Below the pieces are notes generated by a model, which worked only from the letters and a program-made list of their open reading frames with translations, was not told where the DNA came from and searched no databases. From Himantopus leucocephalus (taxonomy: Eukaryota; Chordata; Aves; Charadriiformes; Recurvirostridae): a stretch of 64,000 bases of DNA. Every line of letters starts with the position of its first letter. Within the stretch, counting starts at the first letter, position 1. The position numbers and the translations under genes were made by a program. The stretch covers positions 90,592,981-90,656,980 of the forward strand of contig RSEF01000002.1 of NCBI GenBank assembly GCA_003993805.1. The letters run 5' to 3'. Below are positions 38,287-49,440 of this stretch, piece after piece.

Positions 38287-38518
38287 ACTCACCCTAGCTT
38301 TATNCCTCATCCTAGCTTTATTGTAATAACTTCTACCTTGCAATTAAATTCTCCCTTAAAAATAATTCAAAAAAAGTGCTAACCCTTTCTATAAGCTTGA
38401 GTTTATTTCTNACTCACCCTAGCTTTATTGTAATAACTTCTGCCTGGCAATTAAATTCTCCCTTAAAAATAACTCAAAAAAAGTGCTAACCCTTTCTATA
38501 AGCTTGAGTTTATTTCTT
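38287..38518. repeat. Repeated block with two single Ns (likely assembly artefact)
   Basis: 38305-38410 and 38412-38518 are near-identical (both contain CCTAGCTTTATTGTAATAAC and end AGCTTGAGTTTATTTCT). A third partial start (ACTCACCCTAGCTTTAT) sits at 38287-38303. Ns at 38304 and 38411 mark the junctions. Confidence 0.85.
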
Positions 38519-41500
38519 GGTTATATGTGTTGATATCTTTGTTACACCTCAGCTTTCTTTGCCACTGTTGTTACAGTAAGCAAAAGTAAGCCAGTTTACG
38601 CCAGTTGATGATTGGCCTTGGTTGCCTAAGTTTGCAGTTACCTCTCAAATTTCTCAGTAGCTGTCAGTAAGGAGGTTTGGTGACTTCAGTAATTCCACTG
38701 AAACCAAGAAATTTCTTTCATTTCCACTGACATAAGGATAAAGACAGTCCCATAGTTTTTATTTGAAATGCATGTAAGTTTGATCTTCCAGTCCTGTTCA
38801 TAAATCCCCCATGTTTTATGAGCTAAAGTCCCCTGGTAGCTATTGTCTCTAAATTATCTACATTTTTCCAAAACTACTTAGTCATCCAATATTTTTCCAC
38901 TATTGCTACGAACAGCTAATATAACAACATGATTATAAGACAGAAGATTCTCACTTACTTACTTGTGGCATATTTATCCGACTTAGGTATATTTCCTAGG
39001 ATGATAACAAGGAGAGTGCTAGCAAGGCTCTGTCCTTGGATTTTACTGTAGCCCATCCCAGGATGTGGTGAAGCAGTGATATGCTGAGCAAGGTCCAGGT
39101 ACATGTTCAGTGGGCCCTGTGGCAGTGCGAGAGCTGCCCCAGTGATGGGATCAACCCTCCAAACAGAGTTCTTCCCTTGAGCTGGCAATTCTCTCTGCAG
39201 GGCTCTTCCTCGGCCTGGTGCATTCCCTTCCACTGGACATCCTTTAGCACTTTTCTCTAATAGTACTTTACATATTTATTTCTAACTACCCTTATTTATG
39301 GAAACAAAACTTTATTTCAAAATCAGGTCTGAGGAATCTGTGGGAGGTGTCAAGAAGGCTTTTGAAGCCTGACTCAAGGCTTGAAGTATTCTTGAAGTGT
39401 AGGTGTTTGACTGAGAAGGTAAGGCCAGAAGCACTACTGCTATTACATAGTGAAAGTTTTGTACTGAAGCATATTCCTCCTCTGTGTAGTCTAAGAGTAC
39501 AATACTGCTCTTAAAGATTAACTTAGTCACTACAGATCCCAATTTAGGAAAATATCCTTCTTGAAGACAACACTGAAAGAGATATTTAAGTATAATACTT
39601 AAATCTCATTGAGAACAAGAAAGTTCAATGCATGCTTGAAGTTTAAAATGTTTCTCCTTATGAGAAAGATTTAAAGTTCATGTTTGGATGCTTGCCTAGC
39701 TGGATCCAAGACTCTGGAGACAACTCCAATCATCTGTCCCCTTCTGAAGTCAAACTCCCTTCAGTTATGCAGGCCACTGCTGTCACAGGTCTCCAGACCA
39801 TGGGCTGTTTCAAGACTGTTCTGATCCTCTGATCTGGCTTCCCGAGGGTAAGATCTCAACTTTTGCACCAAGCCGCAGCTGTTTGTTGAGCCAGAGCAGA
39901 TCATAGGAAAAAGAAGCCACCTGAGCGTCCAGTGCTTAGAGTGGAGGGTCAGCCATACTGTCGGGTAAGCTCTCTCAACCATTAATTTCCTTCTGTATTC
40001 AAAGTACAAGCTTAACCTTGACTCTGAATGTGTCTAACTTTTTGGCTGTTTTTTTTTTTTAGCACCTTTGATATACCTATCTTTTCTTTGTTGTCTGCCA
40101 TCCTTTCACAGTCTTGATGCAGCTAAAATGATAAGAATTTTCATTTCCAAGATTTTTTTGTTTCCTTTCTGTTTTCTGAGGGTTTCTGGGATTCCAACTA
40201 TTCTAGGAGGGCAGCCTCTGTAAGTACTTGTACACTGTATACTTTTTTCTATAAAACAGATCTTACCTTCACTGCAGTTTTCCAAATGAAGTGATTGAAA
40301 TCATTGGACAGGAAGACTTAGATGGAATAGGTCTCAATATTTGTAAATTATCCAGGGTAATAATGAAAGACTCCGTACTTGAATGTACTTACAGGCTGTC
40401 ATTCTTTTTTCAAAGCCAGAGAATACATTTTCTTTATGCATTTTCATTATAATTTTAATTAAATATTTTTTTCATAAGTGCAGGGGTTTTTTTAATTATC
40501 TGTTTCTCATAGAAGAAAAAAGAACCACATTTTACTTTCAGATGTTCTGATTAAAAAAGAAAAATAGAAGAGTTTTCAAATATCCTGGTATGAACTCATA
40601 GCAGTTGCTAACTGGAGTAATTCTACATTTACATAATGTTGAAGATTGGAAAGCTCTGAAAATAATGGTTGTGAGAGGGAAGAATTTCTGTTTATTGAAA
40701 GTCATGGAAATTGGGAAAGTTGGCATCGTCACATGCCCTCAAGTTATTGCTTCCCTACTTGTGATAAGGAGCCATAGAACCTTGAAGTGAGGTGGATCTA
40801 TTGAGTAAATTACTTCTGGTTTTGTGTAATCCTTTTATATACTTACACTTACAGAGCAATGATTAAGTGAATGCGATGTCTTAAAAATAAGTAATGTCTT
40901 AGCTCATCTTATTGACATTCCAGATATGCCGCTGTTTTGATAATTACGCAAGTATTGTTGAAGGCTTTCAGAAAAAGGAATTTAGCCTGTTTTTTCCCCA
41001 GAAAAATTCATCCTTCACACTCTCCACTTGTATAAAAGCTGCAGGTGTTTAACACTTATTAAAATCAGGCAATTCATCTATGATCAAAAAAAGTACATGC
41101 TCAGCCTTTTTATCTCTATATGATATTGAATAAAGTTTTGCCACAGACTTCAAAGATGCAACCCAGTGCCCCTTCTTTTGAGTTATTGCAAGAGAAAGGA
41201 ATAGCTCTTGATTTCTTTTATACATATGCAGGTAGGTATATAGGTTGGATTACCTTAGTTCTGCTTGAATATTTGACATCAGAAGTGCTTCCTTCCTCTA
41301 GCAGTTGTCTATGACAAGCTGGGAAATGGATAACTTTTTACTTACAGAAGACCTTCTCTTTAAGATAAGTGTTCTATGAGCACTCTTTTGATGTTTGAGA
41401 TGATAGTTGGGTAAGTCTTTTAAAAATATTACTTTCTTTTGCTGCCCCGCTTTGATATATGAAGGGAGTGCATGGAATTGAGTGAGAGGCTAACATGTTC

Positions 41501-44500
41501 AGCGCACAGCACCCTGGAGAGACAGCACTGCTTCTCATTTGAAATGGAAAGCCCTTTCTGGTCAGCCCAGCTCATGGAAATAAAATGTGGTCATCATGTG
41601 TGCCAGTCCCAGCGTAACGTCTGCTGCAGTGTTTAAGCTGTTCACAAAGCATTAGAGAGTGCCTTTTCCCTGTGGAATACCTAAAATTTAAATCATGGAA
41701 CTACCTTGCTTTTCAGATGTTGTGCTATCTATCACTGAAGATTTGCACTATTCGTCATAGAAATAGTCAAGGTTCAGCTTTATTTGCCTCATACTTCAGG
41801 TGTCTTAGACTATGTTTCTAACGCTAAGCTCTGCCAGCACACCCAATTGGAATGAAAACGTGAAGTCCAAGTTGAATGAGGATGTGAAGCTCCATCTGAG
41901 ATGTTCAAGGCCCCGAGTGCAGATGCACATACCCCAGTGAAAAGCAGCTGCTACTGATGTAGCTTCTGCAAGGTGGGGGTGAAGTATTTCAGCTGAACAA
42001 AGAATAACTTTGCCACCACAGATGGACCTTTGGGCACGTCAGGTCTTGGTGCTGTCTTTTTCCTACAGCTATGAAGTCTTCTAAGCGTAGACAGGGATTT
42101 TGAGACATTACACTTTTTTTTTCTTTGCTGTTGTGTAATAGCCTATTTACCTAGTGCCAGCAAAACCCCTCAAAATTGCTAGTAATGTATATTACATTTT
42201 GTATTTTCTCTCTCTCGTGATGGTACATTCTATAATGGGAGCGTTGATAAATATTCTGTAAACAATATGTATCAATTCCCCTGACAATAAAAGGCAACTA
42301 GCAATTTTTCCTGAACTGTTTTTGGCATCAAAGAAGACATAGTCTGAAGAAGTGTTTTTACTAAAGAAAAAGTTTCAGTTATAGCAGAACCATTAGTATT
42401 TTTTCCCCACTTCTGCTAAAGGTGGTTGCCAATATCTTTGATCTGTTAATGTTCATCAAAAAGTTCCTCAGCTTCATCAGGTTTCCATGACATAATATTT
42501 AACTAACTGTGAAAATCTTCAAAATTTGAGTTTTCTTTAATGATTATGAACAAAAATGACAACTCAGAGTGTCAGGGTTTTTTTGACTAATTTAATGCAT
42601 AAATAGAAAAACCATTTTTCTCAATAAAGAAGAGATGCCTGGAACCATTAGTTTATAGTTGTTTAAAGGCAAAAGTTTGCCTTGCATTCAATAGATTAGC
42701 AGTCTGGCCATGACAGAAAAAGAATGTCTTTTATAAATTTACAGAAAGGAAGTGATACAGTGTTAATATTTGCAGATAGCTTAAAGTCACATCAGTGCTC
42801 TTATACTGTGACTTCATACCTGTTTTTACCACAGTTTGTAGCGGACAGACCCCCATTAGGAAGTGAAACCATGTAATAAGTTTTATTTCAGTAGTTTACT
42901 AAATAAAATTGGAGTTCCCAATGGCCTCCCCTCTCCTCTCTCCAGTTATTCTAGCGAGAGTGGGATCACTTACACTGAAGGTGTGTGAATAACTAAAGGG
43001 GAAATGGCATCAGACCCAGCACCCAGCGTATCAGGGGAGACCTGAAGCACTTGTCTTCCTTAGCTGACTAGTGGCAATGCATATACATCTGCCGAAATTA
43101 AATGTGGGATTTATTGAAGCTAAACTGAGCACCTTGATTTTTGATGATCAAGTGCATGCTTATAAGCCAACTTACTGCCTACAGACCATGCCCAGAAAAG
43201 ACTTTTCAGACAGGCTGGAGTGCTGAGTTTGAGAGTCCCTCCCTGATGATGATGATCAAAGTGAAATTCTGAAGACACTAAATATACCCCAGGATTTTGG
43301 TCAACCGTAAAAATGGTACAGTGCCAGGGAGTGCCCAGGTTAGAAGACCAGCTGACTAGGTCTCCTTCTGTAAGCTTGCTACTATTGCTGTTACGGATTT
43401 GCATGGTTAATGGTTTTGGTGCATTTAGACACCAACAGGTAGATGGTATGAAGAATTCAGGTTTACATAGGAGAGGTGAAAATGAATTTGCTTTTACTTA
43501 ATTTTGCTTGCCTGTGCTTAGAGTTTGGATGTTAAAAATAAACAAATAATAAAAAAAATAGTTTTAAAAGAGCTTCTCCATCAAGTTTGTAAAGATACAT
43601 TGACCCCTCAGTTAATTCATTTGCAATATTATGGATGACATTCTGTGTTGTGGCTTCACATGTGAATTAGATGCACAAAGGACATAAGCTGTTCATTTAC
43701 TTTCATGACCCTCATTTCCTAGAATTATTATCCTCACATATAGACATGGCTTGGAAGAAAAGGCCTTCCTGGGATCAGCAGTGTTTTGAAACACTTCTTT
43801 GACATTTTGGAGATATTCAGATGACTTCACTGACCTCCAACCAAAATATTCTGAGCATCTACATACTCCACTTAAGCACCTACCTCTTTTCTCCAAATAT
43901 ACAGATCTTAGATTGTGAACTGCGCCAAAGTTATTTACTCAAAGTGTGTGGTGTGGATATACCCCATTATTTTTCATTTTGCAACAGCTACTTGGCCTCT
44001 GTGAGACTGTTTAGCACTGATGCAGTATACGTTTTGGAGGTTTTTTGCCACATCTATAAAATCTTTGTCAAGAATACGATACTGAAAATAGGGATGGAAC
44101 AACTATGAACAGTACTGTAACATAACAAAGAAAACACCCCGATCTCAGAGATGATGAAATGAACAATTCTACCTTTAAAAGAGCATATTTTTTGTTGTTA
44201 TCATAAAAAAGAATCCTTAGAAGTGCAATTTTACCTTTTATAAGATGGTTTTATTGTTTGTTTCAAGCCAGAATAATTGGAATACCAAGGGAGGAATTGA
44301 AGAAAGGTGTTGTGGGAGCTTGAAAGAGCTTTTTGGGGTAAGCCATTACATACAAGTATGATTTCAATTTAAAAAGTTATCTGTTCATATAGTAAACAGA
44401 ATATTGTGTTGCCTTATAGAAGTTTGTATATGGAAGTGGTTTGAGAAGGAAAAATAAGCTTTTGAAATACTAAAAATGAAACCATCTCAGGACATCAAAG

Positions 44501-45564
44501 GGAAAACACAGGATGATACCAAATAAAGACACAATAACATGAAGATACATGCAAGACATAAAGTTGCTGTGCCTGTCAAAGTGTTTTTTGTGTATCTTCC
44601 TTCCATGATGGGACATGCTGACTAAGCAAAGGATAATTTTCTGTTCGCTCTGAAAAGTACCAATGCTGACAGGCATAGAAGCACTCTCTCATGTCATTTT
44701 CAAGAGGGTAATTGCTGTTATGTATGAACAAAGCATTTTAAAAGAGATAGCAATCAGGGCAATTCTATGAAACTTGATGCTGCATGAGTCCTTCCTAGAT
44801 TAAATTTGATAGCATTGGCTGTCTGTCTTCCAGTGTGTGAGTTAGACATGAGCAGGGAAGACGCTCAGGGCCTTCCCTTTGCTTGGGACCTTCATCGGCT
44901 CCAACACAGTCCAGCTCTGCATGTATCTCCTACATTGAAAATGGTTTTATGGTTACAAAGCCAAGCTCTGAGGAATTAAAGGACGGTTCCTTTGTGACCA
45001 CAATTTAGCACTTGCGTGTGTGAATCAGGCTAACAGAGATCAAACCTCAATAAGGTAAATTTTGGAAGTGCTGTTCAGGTCTAATGCCTTAAAGCTCTTT
45101 TGTCTTATAGTAGTTTTGTGTTTAATTGATTAGCTGCCCATCCTAGGCAGGGATCTTGTAGAATAGTTATGAAGGGATTGTGTCATGAAATATTTGGAAA
45201 GATGGTTCCTACTATAACGAGAGACTTAGCTTGTGGTAAAATTACTGATTTGTGCATATCGGTAAGAGGACTCAACGTGTCAGTAAGAATCACAGCTGCT
45301 AAATCCACTATAATCCTCTGATTGTCAAGGGTGCATCCCTGGTGATAGAAGAAGGAAGGTTTGGGAGAAGGAAGCTTTTCGTGTGTGCAAGAAAGAAAAC
45401 TTTGAAACATGGCCTGTGAAGATGAGGCTTGTATGCCTGACTTTGAAAGAATGTCTGTTGAATGCCTTCCTGGTTGCATTTTCATTGTTCCAGGTTCATT
45501 TTGCTTTGACATGCAATTCCCCCTATCCCACATTCTTGTTTTTCTGCATTCATACTTCAGTATC

Positions 45565-46975
45565 TAATTTGCGTTGGAAAAGACCTCAGGACATCTCTAG
45601 CCCAATCACCTGATCAAAGCAGAGCCAGCTAGGTCAGGCCAGGTTACTTAAGATGTTTTTGGTCAGGACTTGGAAACCTCCAGGGATGGAGGATGAACAG
45701 CTTCTCTGGGCAACTTGTTTTAAGGTCAGAGTGTCCTCATAGTGAAAAAGCTTTTCCTTATATACAGTCTGAACCTCTCATTTAAATTTATGCCTGATGT
45801 GTCTCTTCCTCGCAGTACGCATTGCCATCAAGAGCCTGGCTTTGCTTCCTGGATGAACTCCCTGTAGATACTGGGGGACTGCTATCAGGTACCCCCCTCA
45901 CTGAAGCTATCTCTTCCCCATAATGAACAAGCCCTGGTCCTTGAGCCTCTCCTGAAAGGGCAAGTGCTCCAGCTCCCAACCATCTCAGTGGATCTCCCCT
46001 GAACACACTCCAGTTTATCAATGCCTTTCCTGTACTGAGTGAGGGCACCAAAACTGGATGCAGTATCTGGATGTGGACTAATGAGGGATATAATCCCTTT
46101 TAGTGACCTCCTGGCTATGCTGCTGTTCATACAGCCCAGGATGCTGTTGGCCATATTTACTGCCAGGGCGTGCTGCTGGCTCACTTGCAACTCACTGTCT
46201 GCCATGATATCCAGGGTCTTTTCCAGAGAGCTGGTCCCCAACATGCTCATCGCCAGGCTGTGCCATTGCGGGGCATCTTCTTCTCCTGGTGTGCAGCTGG
46301 GCATTTGTCCCTGTTGAATTGCATGGTGTTCTCATTGGCCCATTCCTCCAGGCTCTCTGAGTCCCTCTTAATGGCAGCCCTGTCCTCAAATGTTTCAGCT
46401 GGTCCCTCCAATTCGGTGTTGTCTAGGAATCTTATGAGAGTGCACTCTGTTGTCTCCTCCCTGTCATTAAGAAAGATGTGAAACAGAACAGGTCCTAGGA
46501 TAAATTCCTGTATACTCCACTTGTTACGGGCCTTCAGGCAGCATATGATCCGTTCACCACTGCCCTCCAAGCCTGATCATCCAAACAATTTTTTACCCAT
46601 CTACTTGTTCAGCCATCCAGACTATAAGATACTAACTTGGATAAAAGACTACAGTGGGAGAATATTGTGTGTGTTTAATCTTGCTAAAGTCAGGGTAAAT
46701 GACATCCACGGTTCTTTCCTCCTCCACAACTCTGGTCATTTTATCATAGACGGCAACCAGGCTGGTCAGGCATCATTTACCCTTGGTAAATCCATGCTGA
46801 CTGTTCCAAGTCACTTTCTTATTTGTGTGCATATAGATGTGTCCCTCTAATGAGAAAAGGGAAACTGGTCCTTTGGAAACTGAGGCTGGCCTTTCACAGG
46901 GTCAGTGAAATTGGCTGGCGTTTGTGTTCCTATGAAGGGCAAGATACTGCACGTTTCAAGCAAGCGGGTGTTTCA
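45565..46975 (-). mobile_element. CR1 LINE, degenerate ORF2 (reverse transcriptase) plus 3' UTR
   Basis: Read on the minus strand, this covers the later part of the CR1 reverse transcriptase and the 3' UTR. Minus frames at 46570-46247 and 46304-45885 carry recognisable CR1 blocks: G-P-V-L-F-H-I-F-L-N-D, N-T-M-Q-F-N-R-D-K-C, then A-N-S-I-L-G-C-M-N and I-D-K-L-E-C-V-Q. They lie in different frames, so the ORF is broken by frameshift. The catalytic F-A-D-D box reads F-L-D-N (46418-46429). The 3' end is near 45565, where GTTGGAAAAGACCTCAGGAC matches the CR1 tail. The element is 5'-truncated near 46.9-47.0 kb (boundary approximate). It is inactive and older than the copy at 31.1 kb. Confidence 0.88.
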
Positions 46976-48825
46976 GCAGTTATTTCAGTGGAAAGAAGTC
47001 AGATCCATAAACTAGAAATGGATTTGTTTGTTAGTAAAAAGCCTTTCTGAGTTAATCATAGTTTAAGACTGAAGACAAAATTTTTTGTTTGGTTGGTTTT
47101 TCAGACAGCACCCATAGGCCAAACAATAATAAAGAACGATGTCTTGCCTTGGGAGCTGCTTCACCCATCTTCTCTTTGAGTTGAAGTTCATATAAAGTGG
47201 AAAGCATTAGGAACTAACCATAAAGACCACTAGGGATATTTTTTTAATCATAGCTGCGTCTGCCTTAAGCACACAATAGTTAAGGTTATAGCTGTGCCTT
47301 GAAACTCAGTGTAGGGGAGTTTGAACTTAGTAGAACCTGGCCTGCCCTTCAAGGTACCTTCAGCAGCAGTATTGAAAGTATCATACACTTTTAGTTTCTC
47401 TGTCTTTTTTGTTTTATTGAAATCTGCAGTCCTTAAATAATTAATTTGAGACTACATATCCTAATGTAAAAGAAAAAGGCAGAGACACACAAACAAGGTA
47501 AATAACTGCTGTCTTGTTGACTGATAAAGTAATCCTTCCTTTTTGTTGTGTATTTTCTTTTTTCCTTGTTGTCTATATTTGATTTTCACATGTTATTTCA
47601 AGTTAGTTTTAAACTGTATGATAACACAATTCCTAAGAAGAGGTGTATTCTTCGCTACATAATCGAGGAGTTTTGTGCAAACTTTANTCCTTGTTGTCTA
47701 TATTTGATTCTCACATGTTATTTCAAGTTAGTTTTAAACTGTATGCTAACACAATTCCTAAGAAGTGTATTCTTCGCTACATAATCGAGGAGTTTTGTGC
47801 AAACTTTAGTGCTCAGAAAATACTAACTGTATCCTGTACACGCTGCCATGTTCCACAACTGGTACAGCTTTAAATCACTTGGCCAACAGGATGCTCATTG
47901 CCAGGAGTACAGCCTGTACTCCACATGACCACACACATTGGAGACATTTGATATGGATTTCTACCTGCCTCTTGACTATGTACTAATCTGGTGATATTAA
48001 AGAACTTGACATCTTTCCTTACTCTGGCTCAGATTTATCTAATCTAATTTGACACACTTAGCCACAAAACTTGAGTTAGAAGCATGATCACCTTAGAGTG
48101 GCTTGCAATCAGTACGAAGAGATAAGCACATCCCAGGAATGATTCAGCCCATCTCTCTTTATCTGTCTGTTGCTAATATAGGGAGGTTTGGATAGTTAGG
48201 CTCCTATATAGGTGCCTCACTGAAGTAAATGTGTTTGTCCATATTCTCATTTGATCTTGGGTAAACTTTGTTGCAAACAGGGAATTACAAATTATTTCAA
48301 CCAGTTTCAGTCCTTTGAAAGATTTAGTATTTTTTTCCCCCTCTTTTAGTATGTTCTTGTAAGAATGAGAGGAACAAAAAGGAAGAGGAAAAGAGATGTT
48401 TTGATGAGTAAAAAGTTCATTGAGCAGATTTTAATTTTCTGGTGTTGTTTTTAATTACTTTCTGACTGGAAGTCATTAAATGCTCAAAAAGCTCAAAAAT
48501 ATGCAAAACCAAGAGCTATTGCACAACTATGACTGGCCAGAAGGTGACATCTGGAGCCCTTAAGGTACCACTACAGTATCCTAGGCTCAGGCTATCCCCT
48601 TGGCTTCCCATTACTTTGCTTTGGGCTTCAGAACCAGGTGGAAACATAGATAATTCAGGATAAGTGCAACAACAGACTTTGAGGTATAGTTTGGTTCTGC
48701 AGACAACCAGACTTATTCAGTGATGGACCTTTTTTGGAGGTACGCCATTTCTAGTTATATGGCCACGGTAATGGAGAAACCAGTGACAGATGGGAAAGAG
48801 TCAGGTGTTTCTTATAATAGACTAT
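46976..48825. other. Intergenic, no gene recognised
   Basis: Only the artefactual tandem block at 47563-47808 was noted. Confidence 0.65.
47563..47808. repeat. Near-identical tandem block split by a single N (likely assembly artefact)
   Basis: 47563-47686 and 47688-47808 both start TCCTTGTTGTCTATATTTGA and end TTTTGTGCAAACTTTA. They differ by a 3-bp indel (AAGAAGAGGTG versus AAGAAGTG) and a few bases. The N is at 47687. Confidence 0.85.
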
Positions 48826-48827
48826 TG

Positions 48828-49042
48828 AATCATGGAATCATAGAGCGGTTTAGGTTGGAAGGGACCTTAAAGATCATCTAGTTTCACCCCCCCTGCCATG
48901 GGCAGGGACACCTCCCACTAGACCAGGTTGCTCAAAGCCCCATCCAGCCTGGCCTTGAACACTTCCAGGGATGGGGCATCCGCAACTTCCCTGGGCAATT
49001 TTTTCCACTCTCATAGTGAAGTTTTTTTTCTATTCTAAATCT
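48828..49042 (-). mobile_element. CR1 LINE 3'-end fragment
   Basis: The + strand shows the reverse complement of the CR1 3' end: AATCATGGAATCATAGAGCG, GGTTGGAAGGGACCTTAAAG, ATCATCTAG, then CACCTCCCACTAGACCAGGT and AGCCTGGCCTTGAACACTTC. It is a 5'-truncated copy of about 215 bp and relatively well preserved. Confidence 0.93.
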
Positions 49043-49424
49043 AGTACTGAGTATAGCTAGAGGAAGAATCTTCAAGAGAGAGCCTACACAAGAAGAAAGA
49101 TGTCTCATAGCCTGTTCCGGACAAGGGAGAAAGACAGGATTTATATGTGGAAGTTTTGTTCAGTGCATTTGGTTTAAAGGGTAAAGCTATACCTGAGAAG
49201 GCTTTAGGTGAGGCGCAAATCTCTTGGACTAATAAACTGTCCATGACAGGTCCTCTAATCTTTTTGGTTGTATGCTCAGAGCATCATAGAAGTGCAAAGC
49301 TGATGTAAACTGCAGCCCGTGGGTGTTAATTGGTGTTTTCAGAGCAATTATAGCCAGGGCAGGCCTACTCAGATGTAGGAATAAGGGAAGCTGGAGACCT
49401 GATGTATCCAGGAGTATACCTGGA

Positions 49425-49440
49425 GAGATATATATATCTC
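49425..49440. repeat. 16-bp perfect palindrome
   Basis: GAGATATATATATCTC is its own reverse complement. It lies in an approximately 80-bp patch with repeated GTATCCAGG and TATACC words. Confidence 0.9.

Larger units (their letters stand above)
31697..45564. other. Intergenic, no gene recognised
   Basis: I found no exon series or RNA gene. Items noted are short repeats (35865-35881; 36864-36950), artefactual duplications (38287-38518) and two minus-strand ORFs with splice-like edges (about 33884-34246 and 38955-39233), discussed as findings. Otherwise the sequence is AT-rich and unremarkable. Confidence 0.65.
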
